Source: Kingdonia uniflora (Eukaryota; Streptophyta; Magnoliopsida; Ranunculales; Circaeasteraceae). Taken from it: a DNA stretch of 64,000 bases. This document shows, in pieces, positions 22,339 to 33,318 of this stretch. The stretch lies in contig JACGCM010001659.1 of assembly GCA_014058105.1 (NCBI GenBank), forward strand, positions 2,480,001-2,544,000, read 5' to 3'. Both the position numbers and the translations under genes were made by a program. The notes beneath the pieces were generated by a model that saw only the letters and a program-made list of their open reading frames with translations, ran no database searches and was not told the origin of the DNA. The stretch's first letter is position 1. Every line of letters begins with the position of its first letter.

Positions 22339-25300
22339 CTAGAACTGGAGATGTGGGAATGCGGCGATGCCCAATTCCCTGCTGTACCACTTCGACTTAC
22401 TCGGTAACTGACTCTTCTTCCCAACTCGGAACGAATCAATAACACCTCGTCTTGTTGTATGAACCTTCCACTCTAGAATACCATCCTCCGGCAATGGATC
22501 TTCTCTTTCCATCCATAAGTCATCAACTGACGGTAGGTGAGTAACGATTGTAGATTCTTCATCCAAAAGAGACGGTTCAAACAGTTTCAAATGCTCGACA
22601 TTAATCACCGAATATATCTTCATGAAATGTGGCAAATCCAACTGGAATGTATTATCACCAATCTTCTTCAGTATCAAAAACATACCATAACGGATAGGTT
22701 TAAGCTTCCTACCTTCCCCCTTAAGCCGTTCCTTACCCAAATACAACCAAACAAGATCGCCCTCAAGAAAAGTACACTCAACCCTATGTTTGTCGTGGCG
22801 AGCCTTATACTTTGCTCGAGTTTTCTTCAACTGAGCTTCAACTACTTCATGAACCTTGTTGATCTTCTCAATAAAATGCTAAGCTTTAACTTGCTCTTCT
22901 TCCTCCTTCCCTGACACCGTCTTGTCGCCAAGACTAAACGCAAAATCAAAAGGGTTTTGCGGCAAGTACCCCAAACAAACTTCAAAAGGAGACTTCAATG
23001 TGGAACCATGAATTGCCCGGTTGAACGCAAACTAAAGATGCGATAAACTCTCATCCCAAGTCTTAGGATGCTTAGAATGGAATCCTCGTAATAAATGAAC
23101 TAAAGTGCAATTAACGACCTCTGTTTGCCTGTCTTTCTGCGATGAAAAGCGGTTATCCTCTTCAACTTAGTGTCCATCATCCCCCATAACAATTTCCAAA
23201 AATGCCCCAAAAAGCGGCTATCCCTATCATAAATAATATAAGAAGGGAACCCGAAATACCTCCAGACGTCTTTGAAAAACAATCGCGCTGCTCCTTCCCC
23301 TGTGACCGTCTTCTGGCATGGAATAAGAACAATCATCTTGCTTAATCGATCCACCACCACAAACAAATAGTCATTCTTACACCTAGTCATGGGCAAACCA
23401 CCCATAAAATCTATCGAAATACTCTCCCAAGGTCGACTAGGAACTGGCAATGGTAAGTATAGCCCTATCTTCCTATTAGAAGGTTTTGATGTACTGCATA
23501 GCACGCAACCGCGAACCACACGAGCAACATCCACCTGCATCTTCGGCCAATAGACATAACGCCGCAAATTCAAAAGAGTCTTCTCAACCCCGAAATGACA
23601 TGCCACCCGGGAACAATGTGCCTCTCGAATCCACTGTAAACGGTCTCCACCCTCTGGAATACATAGTAAACTGCCCTTGTAAATCAAACCATCCTTCAGA
23701 ACATACTCGCACGTCCTGCCCTGCAGCAACTTCTCGTGAATCACACTAAGCTCCTTGTCGTCGTCATACCCTGAAACATACTCAGAAGGAACAATCGGTT
23801 GGATCTGCATAACTACCAACAAAACAGAAATAGTTGGTAATGGGGGTCGAGATAACATATCAGCCATCTTGTTATCCACTCCTTTCTTATACTTGATCAA
23901 TAAGGTAAATTGTTGAAGGTACGACATCCACTTCATATGGAGAGCTTGCTGAAGCTTGGACTGCGTAGATAAGAACTGTATCGGTTTGTGATCGAAATGT
24001 ACCACAACCTCCTTCCCCAATAAGTAACTCCGCCAATGCTTAACTGATTGATATAGCGCGCAGAACTCCTTATCGTAGGTAGGATAGTTGTGTACTGCTC
24101 CTGTAAACATCTCAGAATGGTAAGCAACTGGCTTCCCATCCTGTAAAAGGATTTCCCCCAATGCATAGTCTGACGCATCTGTCTCGACCTCAAAAGGCCG
24201 CTGTAAATTAGGCAATGTTAATACTGGTGCACCCATAATCTTTCACTTCAGTAATAGAAAGGTCTTCTCATGGTTCTCTTCCCACACAAATTGTACCCCG
24301 TTCTTCGTCAAAGAATGCAATGGTGCAACAATTTGTGAAAAATCCTGAATGAATTTCCGTAAGTACTAACAAGAACCCATTAAACTCCTCACTTCCGTCA
24401 CTGTGCGGGGTCTAGGCCAATTAGTAATGACCGAGACCTTCTCTGGATTGACCTTAAGCTCGCTGCCACCAACAATAAAACCCACATAAACTAGCTCTAG
24501 TTTCCCAAACTCGCACTTCTTCCCGTTCAGAAAAAGCTGTTGTGATCGCAACACGCCCAACACTTTGCGTAAATGCCCAAGATGTTCCTCCCATGTACGA
24601 CTATATATCAAGATATCGTCCAAATATACAATCACAAAATCATCAATAAACGCATGAAGTACCTCATTCATTAGCCGCATAAATGTCGCCGGAGCATTGC
24701 ATAACCCAAAAGGCATCACTAACCACTTAAATAAGCCCTGTTTGGCTTTGAACGCTGTCTTCCAAGTATCTTCCTCCCAGATTTAAACTTGATGGTAACC
24801 TGACTTAAGATCTAACTTGGTGAAAAACTGAGCCGTCTGCAACTTATCTAAAAGCTCGTCAATCCGTGGAAGCGGATAGCGATTATTCACAGTGATCTTG
24901 TTCAACGCCCGATAATTCACACACATCCTCTAAGACCCATCCTTCTTCGGCACTAGTAACACCGATGAACCACAAGGTGAGCAACTTGGATTAATAACTC
25001 CTTGCTCTAGGAGTTTATGTACCTATTTCTTGATCTCACCAAACTCAGTAATAGAAGTTTGATATAACCCAATATTGGGTAGTGGCTCACCATTCACAAA
25101 GGTGATATCATGCTCCACATCCCTCTTACGCGACATCCCTTCTATGCCCAGAAACAAGTCTTCATACTTCTCTTGCAACTTCCCCATATCGGTTTGTTGC
25201 TTAAGAGACATTGCTAAAGTAGACAATACTACAGCAAACGGATCCTCATGAACCAATCGCACCAACAACAAAACAAATTTGCCGCTTGCATTAACCAACA

Positions 25301-25388
25301 TCTTCGCCTGAGTCGCCGTTACCAAATTACTGGTAGTGATATGTTCCTTGCACGCATTAATATGAAACTTTGTCCCATCCTTCACCAA
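22339..25388 (-). pseudogene. Chromovirus pol: reverse transcriptase, RNase H, integrase, chromodomain remnant
   Basis: Read downwards: VEHDITFVNGEPLPNIGLYQ, then CGSSVLLVPKKDGS and [19 protein letters not shown]. The RT catalytic box is [10 protein letters not shown] (about 24598-24630), preceded by [12 protein letters not shown]. RNase H starts EVETDASDYALGEIL (24180). Integrase has the zinc-binding His/Cys set (HCSRVACHFG ... GCVLCST) and core motifs SIDFMGGLP and DRDSRFLGHFW. After a gap the GPY/F-type module (KLKPIRYGMFLILKK) and a chromodomain-like tail (ILEWKVHTTRRGVIDSF) end at 22339. Stops at 25020, 24783, 24363, 24239 and 23098 disable it. The enzyme set would copy element RNA to DNA and insert it. 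Confidence 0.9.
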
Positions 25389-25535
25389 ACGATACTTGCA
25401 AGCTCGATGGTAAAGAATTGTATCTCAGTCTCAAAGATAAGGGCTACCCAAGATTACTTGACACACGTCCAACGGAACCACCTCACATGTCACTTCGTCA
25501 ATAAACTTCTCAGTAATAGCAAACTTGAACGTACA

Positions 25536-26915
25536 CTACTTAGTGGTCTTCAACTTTGCGTCTTTCTGAATCCAACCCAAACCATACGGCTTAGAATGGG
25601 CCACAGTAGCAAAACCCATCTTCTTCACCACCGCCTCAGAAATTAAATTCTTCTGACTACCTGGATTAATAATGGCCTCGACTAAGCTCTGCTTCACTTG
25701 AATGCTGACAAAGAACAGCTCTTCCCGACTCGCCTCATCGATAGCTAGAGGTTGCTTGAACATTAGAGTAAGCTTAGGATTTGGCTTATCTAAATCCGGA
25801 AGATCCACAATCGCTGCGGCTAGTGCACATTTCTCTTTCTTGCCCTTCTCCTCCTTCGGCCGAAGCTCCGGGTGAAGTTTCTAGCATCTATCAGAATTGT
25901 GCCCATTAGCCTTGCAATGACTACAGATAGTTCCCTTGACTGAAGACCCCTCTCCTTTGGACTCCCCTTTCTTATCAAACTTCCAATTAGCCTTGTAACC
26001 CGACTTGCTCTTGTAGTCTTTCTTGTCGCTCTTCAAGTACTTGCCTTCAATGGCAATTGCTTTAACGGTAGCGTTCTCGATATTTTCCACCTTGAAGAGC
26101 TTTAATTCTCTTCTAATGGACTCTGACAAACCCCCCGTATACTTCATGAACACATCGTACTCATCCACGTCAATATCCAAAGCCAACGCTTGGTTATGAA
26201 ATTCCGTAGTGAATTATTATACGGATTGCCCAAACCTTTGGCGCAAATTGTGTCATTTGTACCATCGCTCCTGTTCATACCCAATCGGATATAATTGTTT
26301 CCTCACCAAGACCTTGAATTGCTTCCAACTCAGACTTCCGACATCATGTCGTTTATAGTAGGATTTCCACCACAAAAGTGAGTGACTTGTGAATTTCAAA
26401 GTAGAAAAGCAAATCTTCTGAGTATTAGAATATTCATCCACGAAAAAATACGTCTCCAACCTATCTAATCAATTATCTAATTTCTCGGCATCGACGGAAC
26501 CATCGAAAACCAGAATCTCAATCTTAAAGCCAATACGAAGATTACGCATAGGATTCGTTGACTTACTAGAACCTGGGCGCTCCTTGACAGAATCAACATC
26601 ACTCGAATCATCGAATACCGGAACGTCCTCGTCAACATCCACCTCCATAACCCCTTTCTTTTTTGAACGGCTTCGCCGATTTGCCGAAACGGAGCCCAAT
26701 ACGAGGTTTGTAAGACGCAATTGTTCGACAAACTCCCCTATAATAGAAGTTAAGGTGGAAACTGTCGTTTCCAAAGCCGTGAGTCTCTCGTTAGGATCGC
26801 CCATCTCCAAATTGTCCTTCTTCTTCGAATTAGGTTTGCGATGGATCTTCAACGGACTCACTAGCTTCTCCTTCGTTTGCTTGAGACGGTCACGTATAGA
26901 GACCATAAACCACAA
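25536..26915 (-). pseudogene. Chromovirus gag and protease, broken
   Basis: Gag starts at 26915 with a basic N-terminus and the segment PNERLTALETTVSTLTSI. The capsid-like core continues in LETYFFVDEYSNTQKICFST and LWWKSYYKRHDVGSLSWKQF (26459-26253), then LALDIDVDEYDVFMKYTGGL (26186-25881). A CX2CX4HX4C zinc knuckle is intact: CSHCKANGHNSDRC near 25885. The protease block reads VEAIINPGSQKNLIS (about 25650-25690); the catalytic Asp expected at the second position of IDPGS is Asn. Four stops separate these pieces. Gag would have formed the particle and packaged RNA. Confidence 0.85.
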
Positions 26916-26955
26916 TCAACCCCCCAAGAATCAAAACTGGAAAACTTATACCACT

Positions 26956-27494
26956 TAATCCACAATATGATTGAGAAGCTTGTGTTAGTAGAGAAATACG
27001 AAGAACACCAATCGGTTTAGAAAAATAGAGAATTCAATTACTCAAAACGAAGTAATTACAAGAAGAAAAACTCTCAAACCCTAGGTTTCTCTCAGAACTC
27101 TTTCAGATCTAACGTAACCTAAAAAATAACCCTAGTTCCCTTTATATACTAGGGAACTCGAAATTACAAAATAGAACGCATCTCGAGGTAAATCAATGTT
27201 TGAGAAGCAAAACACCGCCAGAGTCGTTCGAATGACTTTACGACTAATTGGTTTAAAACCCTAGAAAAGTTGTCTGGTCGTTCGAACGAAACCCAACTCG
27301 TTTGAACGAAAATATGACTCTGGGCCAAATTCTAGAGAACATGACAACTCGTTCGAACGACAATAAAAGTCGTTTGAATGAAATATGGCTCTGAGCCAAA
27401 ATTACAGGGATCATGTCAACTCGTTCGAACGACTCTCAATGTCGTTCGAACGACTTTTGACAAAACTTAAAAAATACTAGATCCTCCTGGATCA
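26956..27494 (-). repeat. 5' LTR of the chromovirus
   Basis: 539 bp partner of 21765-22300. It carries the same palindrome cluster (about 27222-27455), although several copies have lost bases (for example cgtttgaacgaa). The TATA-like sequence on the minus strand near 27155 would drive element transcription towards lower coordinates. Confidence 0.9.
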
Positions 27495-27499
27495 TTGAG

Positions 27500-28249
27500 G
27501 GCAAGCTTAAGGTTATTGCAAATTTTATGCATTTATTGGTAATAGATGAGATATGCATGTATATTCTGCACCTACCAAGAAAATGATTAGATGGTAACAA
27601 AGAAGGTTAGACATATATGGCTTAGATATCACTCTTAAAACATGCAAAAAAGAAGGTAACAAAGCAGTGATGATATTAACCAGAAGGTCCACTGATGAAG
27701 ACCTTTCTCGCGAGTCCTTTTGTATGCTATAAACACATTAAACAACAGAAACTATAATTGCTCGTATACAATAAAAGACAATAGACACGAAAAGGAAGAG
27801 TTAAATGAAAAATGGATAAACAAGAAGCATGACAACATTCATATGTTTTCTACAGAAACATCATAAAAGCGAGCTACAGTCATTATACATGAGCTGCAAG
27901 CAAGTAAATCAGGGATCAAGTTGGCTCACTCTTAAGAAAGAAACCAATAAGTCATTCTTCAATATCTCCCAGACACAATATCTTGAATCTAAATGGGTTC
28001 GAACCATCATCTTCTCACATGGTGAGTAGTCTTTCCTCTTTGAGCAATAGATTCATGGTAAATGTAAACATTTTGTTATTAAGAAGAAAAAGCAAAAACC
28101 ATTGATTACTGTTCAACCCAGCAACATAATTCCACTTGAGCAAGAATGCAAGGGCAATTCAAACCAATTTTATTATTTTAGTTATAGTACCAATCTAACT
28201 CTATTGCAATTGTACTCGCTGAAATTTGGTATACCTGCAAGGGAAATTC
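27500..28249. other. MULE interior, no gene assigned
   Basis: AT-rich. On the minus strand 27683-27722 has an exon-like look (AG acceptor, GT donor, reading GLARKVFISGPSG), but I cannot assign it. At 28218-28242 a second, partial copy of the start of the REVEILLE-like exon is seen (GIPNFSE next to an AG acceptor), about 88 bp from the first. Confidence 0.35.
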
Positions 28250-28324
28250 AAAGTAATCTAGCTATAGAGTCTGGATCAAAGACACTCCCAATAAAGCTAT
28301 ACACTTCAGCGAAATATGGTATAC
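28250..28324 (-). pseudogene. Captured exon fragment of a REVEILLE-like MYB gene
   Basis: After an AG acceptor (tttgcag) the minus strand reads YFAEVYSFIGSVFDP followed by DSIARLL and a stop. The core YSFIGSVFDP is, to my memory, the conserved C-terminal signature of the RVE6/RVE8 (LCL) group of circadian MYB-like transcription factors. The MYB domain itself is not found nearby, so this is one exon of a longer gene carried inside the MULE. Recognition rests on a short block, so the family call is moderate. Confidence 0.55.
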
Positions 28325-28857
28325 CTGCAAAGTAGAGGTAAAATGAAGAACATTCAGTACTTACGAAAAAAATAACAATTGAAAAATTAGTACGAATGTA
28401 AGAAATTTGAAGCCACGATAAAATGATGCCATGAAAAGTTGAGAAAGGGAGTAATGAACGGGAAAGGAATTTTTATCGAAGTGAATGTGCTAATACTCCA
28501 ATAGCTTTGTTGTTTTTGCACAACAACAACAACTTGGTTACAACAGTTAAGGAAACCCCATTATATGAATTAGACTATAGTTCATCAAGGATGGGCATAC
28601 TTATTCAGAGACCAATAAATTAGTGTTAAACAATTCAATGACTTCCATATTCATAATTAACTTGGATTTGATAAAATAAGAGACCAAGATTTTTATTTTT
28701 GCATTGCCATTGCTTAAGGTCAATTGAAGGCAATAAAACTGTGAAGACTGATTAGATTCACCTCTACCATTACCATATTGCCACAGATGATCAAAGCACG
28801 TCTAACTTGCCTAAACTTTAGGAACTCTAGGAAGTTAATTGTGGAAAAACACCATGC
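28325..28857. other. MULE interior, no gene assigned
   Basis: AT-rich sequence between the REVEILLE-like and GIF fragments. It has no coding pattern I can name and may be intron sequence of either captured gene. Confidence 0.35.
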
Positions 28858-29300
28858 CATCTCTTTCTAGTTCCCTTCATCGTCATTTCTTTCAAGTAAA
28901 GTTGTTCGCCACCTCCATCTGTTCCTGAGTTACTACCACCACCTCTGCCATCACCAGAATCCCCACTCCTCATATCTTACTTGCTTGCAACTATTACTCC
29001 ATACCCCATGTTTCCCTCATTATGTATCATGTGAAGTTCACTATTACCACTGGAACTCATTCCAATTTAACCGTGTATAGCTTGTTGTTGCTGCATTGCT
29101 GATAATGGCTGAGTATACAACATGGATGCTCGAGCAGCCATTAGAGATTGAGGCATCATCTATTGAGCTTGCTGGTGCTGGTGTTGTTGTGTTAGAAATA
29201 TATTCGCAGCATATCATGTTTGTGAAGTGCCCTATATTCTCACAAAAATGGTTCGTACGAGTTTCTACCAAAATTTGAGTTCTACGGTAGCTTCAACTGT
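28858..29300 (-). pseudogene. Captured fragment of a GRF-interacting factor (GIF/ANGUSTIFOLIA3-like)
   Basis: Read downwards, the fragment starts with a degraded copy of the SNH domain (NFGRNSYEPFL, EYRALHKHDML, near 29200-29280, with a stop). It continues MPQSLMAARASMLYTQPLSA, then MQQQQAIHG, IGMSSSGNSELHMIHNEGN and the Gly-rich tail SGDGRGGGSNSGTDGGGEQL ending in YLKE. Order and motifs match GIF proteins: Met/Gln-rich centre, MSSG block, GGD/GGE-TLYLK end. GIFs are transcriptional co-activators that partner GRF factors in leaf growth. Two Gln codons are now TAA (after AIHG and after VASK), so this copy is dead. It lies on the strand opposite to the MULE transposase. Confidence 0.8.
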
Positions 29301-29564
29301 TAACTCGTCAAAAGGCCAACTTCAGATTGGTTAAAGCATGTCATCAGTTACTGCTAGGATGTTTATCTAACATAGCTGTTCTCTTCACTGGCCTATATTC
29401 TTACAGATAATTTTACAGAAATCAAGGATAATAATGATGTAATATCTGCAGTACTGTGAAGACAAGGGGAAGAAAGCTTACTCTGCGCATTCACTCACTT
29501 TTCTCGAACTTTAGTTCTCAAGAATCTTCAGAATCAGGGACTTGTTCTAATCAGTATATATTAC
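29301..29564. other. MULE interior between GIF and MutS2 fragments
   Basis: No coding pattern seen. This includes the junction between two unrelated captured genes; I cannot see a clear boundary sequence. Confidence 0.35.
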
Positions 29565-30593
29565 CACTTTTGTAAGAGGCATAAAGCGGTTGTACCAATC
29601 CGCACCTTTATTACTTGCAACTTTCACATTATATTGCAAGGCTTGGCAAAATAGCATAAAAGAAACAATTGCCAGTACTTCATTCCCATACATAGCTGAA
29701 CCCCTCGAAGCACGTCCAATAGCTGACTCTACCTTCACGTTTGATGACATATAAAAAAGACCTTTAAGAAAATGTGAATTTTTAGGTTGTATACTAAAAT
29801 TTCCAAATTAAATTCTTATTATACGGCCATACAACTTTTGACATATATGACTAGTACAATTGAAGCAATCACATGTTCCCTGAATCCTAATATAACCTCT
29901 ACATATACAGTCACCAATTCGCCATGCTACTATTAATGTGGATAGCGCACAATTTGGATAATGTTCAACAAACTCGGAAGAAACAGAAACACGTTGCAAA
30001 TATAGTAAAACCGTTGTAACCCATGTAAACTAAACAATGCTACATTCTGGAGCACCAATAGCTCAATATTTGTTGATTCCCGTAGCACATATACTCATAA
30101 TAATTTTGTAGATATGCATAAAAATTCAATCCATAAGGACTAAACTTGTGAATTGGGCAATATTATTAGTTGATATTTGATAATGAAATGAAGAATATTG
30201 TTACCAGTGCAACATCAATGCCACTGAAGTCCATTCCCCCACTACCACCATAGTTGATCATTTTCACGGCCGTATTAGTTTTCGCTAAGAGTCTTTTGCT
30301 CTCTACAAAGCTCTGATTCAATGACCATAGTTGTGCATGCGAGATAGATCAATTACAATCACCAAATGAGAGAAGTCCTAATAAGAGATAGATACCTTTG
30401 TTGCTTATCGACCTAGAGATGTCCCGGCGAAAGACGCAACCGAATCACAGACTTTGTCCCACTCCAAGACTCTGAGACTGTTGTTTACAACCGATGATGA
30501 TGATGATTTCTGAGTCTGAGGGAGTTGGTTTGAAAATTGAGATTGACGAGTGAAAGAGTTTGAGTCTTTAACCTTTTGACCTTCATTAAGCAT
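29565..30593 (-). pseudogene. Captured 5' part of a plant MutS2 gene (exons 1-3)
   Basis: Exon 1 (30593-30396) starts MLNEGQKVKDSNSF and reaches LRVLEWDKVCDSVASFAGTS, the N-terminal signature of the plant MutS2 protein. Its Glu codon after SLGR is TAA. Exon 2 (30336-30205) reads AQLWSLNQSFVESKRLL and GGMDFSGIDVAL. Exon 3 (29732-29565) reads RASRGSAMYGNEVLAIVSF and KGADWYNRFMPLTKV. Exon 2 lacks an AG acceptor where one is needed. Everything after exon 3, including the ATPase and Smr domains, is missing. The intact family protein is a MutS-type ATPase, probably organellar. The start codon lies about 230 bp inside the right end of the MULE, a usual place for captured gene 5' ends. Confidence 0.82.
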
Positions 30594-31016
30594 TGTGAGA
30601 GAGAAAGAGATTTTAAAAAAGAGAGAGGGAGATTTACTCTCAGGGAGAAAGAATTCCCATTTTTTTGTTTTGGATGATTTTGGGCGATTTTTGTGCCCGG
30701 ATAATTAGTTGGTTGATGGGCCCCACATCCTTGCCACCACTAAATTATAAACTTGATTTAAATCTCCTTATAATTACAAAAACATCTCATTGCTTATTAA
30801 GCTCCCCTTAAAATGATCCTCAATCGATCTACTAGTTAATGCTTATCTGTCCTTCAACAAGGCTAAATGGTAGGTGGTAATGTGGAAAAACATGACAGGT
30901 TTAGACGTGTGGATGATTTTTGATTTAAAACTTGTCAAAAAGAAAGAAAAGTAAGAATGGTAGGTGTCACTTTGTAACTGTTATATTAAATGCCATATTT
31001 CGAGTTTCATCACTGG

Positions 31017-31448
31017 CAAGGGTGGAGCAAGAGATTTAGGAGTGGGGGTGCTGGGGGTTCGGGGGCGGAGCCCCCAATTTTTTTTAATATAGAAATTTAA
31101 GGTGTTGCTGATGTTGGTCATCAAAATTCAAGGAAACCGAGGTCGAAGGTTTGTGTTTCATGAAGAGAGTGATGAGGATTATCAAGAGGTGTTTATTTGA
31201 ATAAGAGATATGAGAGAAGAGAGAGTCAAAGAGTCTGGCTTGATGAATAAGTGTTACTTTGTGGATCTGGGTTTCAACACAACTGGGCTTGGGGGTAGTT
31301 GGATGGAGTTAGGAACTGGCTGTTACTTTTTTATTTTCTTTTTTTTCTTCTTTTTTTGCTGTGGCTATATATATATAAGGAAATCTAGAAAAAAAAAAGT
31401 GGGAGTGTCGGGCACCCCCTAGACCCCCCCCCCCTAAATCCGCCCCTG
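31017..31448. mobile_element. Small hAT-like non-autonomous element
   Basis: The right end read on the minus strand is CAGGGGCGGATTTAGG, the common start of a plant hAT-type terminal repeat. The left end is CAAGGGTGGAGCAAG, with ATTTAGGAGTGGGGGTGC following. Flanks atcactgg and gccactag share 5 of 8 positions, so an 8-bp duplication is possible but eroded. No transposase is present. The internal sequence is AT-rich, with a homopolymer T/C run near 31325-31355. Confidence 0.5.
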
Positions 31449-31970
31449 GCCACTAGGATAGTAATACTACAACCATTTGGAAAATCTTTAAAATTGCTAC
31501 ATGTATGATGAATAGATGGAACAGCTGGAATCATTTCAAAAATGCAACATTAATGAAAACCTAATCCGTCAAATAGGTGACCTTTTCTTTTCTTTACTTT
31601 TTTCAATATTTTTCAATAAATTATTTAATGGGTTAACATCGTATACTTCTATAAAGTAGTGATTAAGCTTACTACACTGATGTGCAGCTGATACAATGGT
31701 GTCATCTGGGCTTTCACAAGTTGGATACAAATATGTAAACATTGGTAATACTGTTGTTAAATTTTTTGCGATACTCTAACAAATATTAAATATAACTAAC
31801 TGCTTCTTCTACTTTTGATTTCATCAGATGATTGTTGGGGTGAACTTAATAGAGACTTTCAGGTTATCTTTATATATATTTTTCTGACCTTAGTTAGCAA
31901 ATAGGACATTTATAACCATAAATATAGCTGGAAAGAACAAGATATATCATAGCTAATAGGTATGTGCTAT

Positions 31971-32668
31971 TGAGAATCGAGGTAGCTACTCTATCTTCTA
32001 CGACAAGAACGATTCGCGGAATAATCCCTAACAAAAGAATTAACCAAGCAAGAACAATAACGACACAAGAATTTCCAGGGAAGGGAAGTTGAAAACCCTT
32101 ACAGATAAAAAACCACTCCCCGAACAATCTACTATGTTAATCAAATAGTTTACAACGATCTCTCAAGCTTTCTCTAGCTTAATTAAGTCTCTTCAAAACT
32201 TAGGTTTCTCTAGAATTAAACTCACTAAGATAGGCTAACAAGATAACCTAAGACTCCTTTATAAACATGGGAAGTCATTACATAAAGATGGACCCAAAGT
32301 ACGAATCACGAGACATACCAACGCCTCCAGAACGAACTTTTAAAACTGATTTACCAAAGTCTGTTTAAACAGACTCTCAGTCTATTCGAACAAAGTGGGT
32401 TCTGAGGTGTTTTGCTCGAACAGACTTCTATCTCGTTCGAATAACTTCTTGTCTCGTTCGAACGACTTGCCTTTTATTTGAATATACTGAAAAAGTCCAT
32501 TCGAACAATCATGCCTCTGCCTCTTCTATTCAAGCAGACAAATAGTCTATTCGAATAGAACTTTGAAAAAACTTTTTTTCAAACCCTTTTCGATACTCAC
32601 TCGTCTCACGAGCTCCAATGAACTTCCTCGAACAAGATTCGAGTTTATACCATAACATGTGTTGTGTC
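31971..32668 (-). mobile_element. Solo LTR-like element (TGAGAATCGAGG family), copy 1
   Basis: Starts TGAGAATCGAGGTAGCTACT and is clearly homologous to 50039-50615 (for example ctacgacaagaacga, ccactccccgaacaat, attaaactcac). It contains TTCGAACGA-type palindromic words like the chromovirus LTR. No internal coding region, so a solo LTR is likely. Its right end is uncertain (about 32660) and I could not settle a TSD. It sits in an intron of the alpha-galactosidase pseudogene. Confidence 0.6.
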
Positions 32669-33220
32669 GAAACAAATAACAAAGGCTAGTTCACTTTGAA
32701 ATATTCATAGATTGGTATAATATGTATATACTCCAACAACATGTATATCATGATGTGAATCATCTCTCATGTTCGTTTCTCACATGTCAACGGACTATTT
32801 ATATTTATGTTCTTTTAATTCAAGTCTCTCTGCTAGAGATGCTTAGTAGGTTTTATGGAGTTTCCAATTAACCAACACAAGGTTAAGAGGGTATTTTTCC
32901 CAGTTTCTAAAATATTTTTAATTAGGGTTTCCACCCCCTTATGTTCTATAAAAGGGAGGCTAGGTTCTTTATTTTTTGGGGTGGTTAAAGTTGATGATTT
33001 GAAGTTAGTCTAATTTAGGTTTCAGTTTAAACTTTTGTTTAGTTTTGATTTAAAGTTAAGTTTATGTTTATTTTGAGTTTTAGAGTTTAAGAAAAAACCT
33101 TAATTTTAATTAGGTTTTCGTAATCTTCAACTTTTCGCTTTCGCGACTTGATTTTACGTCAAATTGGTACCAGAGCTAGCAAAATTTTGCTGATATATAT
33201 ATTTTTTTACATCGACTGGC

Positions 33221-33318
33221 GACTGCTATAGTGATTTTTGTGAACTGCTACAATGATTTATGAGAACTGCTACAGTGTTTTCGAGGACTGCTACAGTGTT
33301 TTTGGTTACTGCTACAGT
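33221..33318 (+). repeat. Tandem ~21-bp motif after the primer-binding site
   Basis: Five near-copies of GAACTGCTACAGTG followed by T-rich spacer, spaced about 21-22 bp, lie just downstream of the primer-binding site of the small LTR element. They produce the CYSVF repeat in the overlapping frame. Confidence 0.7.

Larger units (their letters stand above)
21760..27499 (-). mobile_element. Ty3/gypsy chromovirus, complete with two LTRs and TSD TTGAG
   Basis: TTGAG at 21760-21764 and 27495-27499 flanks a 5730-bp element. The element runs on the minus strand: 5' LTR 26956-27494 (539 bp), 3' LTR 21765-22300 (536 bp), both reading TGATCCAGGAGGATCTAG at the start. A primer-binding-like TGGTATAAG follows the 5' LTR (it resembles the initiator-Met site TGGTATCAGAG imperfectly). 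A purine tract (aaagaggggatcca) precedes the 3' LTR. Internal order gag, protease, RT, RNase H, integrase, chromodomain-like tail is that of chromoviruses. It lies inside the MULE and so inserted after it. LTRs differ by scattered substitutions and small indels, so it is not brand new. Confidence 0.92.
18018..30831 (+). mobile_element. Large Mutator-like element (MULE) with OTU domain and captured gene fragments
   Basis: Left end TGATTAAAATGAGGGG (18027) and right end, read on the minus strand from 30822, TGAGGATCATTTTAAGGGG are the start of terminal inverted repeats. They stay alignable for about 140 bp, through GCTT-ATAAGCAA and GTGGGGCCCAT (18117-18140 and 30717-30735). They are flanked by ATTGATCTA (18018-18026) and ATCGATCTA (30823-30831), a 9-bp duplication with one mismatch, the size expected for Mutator. 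Length is 12.8 kb, or about 7.1 kb without the nested chromovirus. Contents: transposase/OTU gene on +, then fragments of REVEILLE-like, GIF and MutS2 genes on -. Inference: an autonomous MULE that captured host exons. Confidence 0.7.

Noticed and set aside
27683..27722. Exon-like GLARKVFISGPSG stretch on the minus strand
   Set aside because: Looks like the start of a P-loop, but too short and without a continuing exon to assign.
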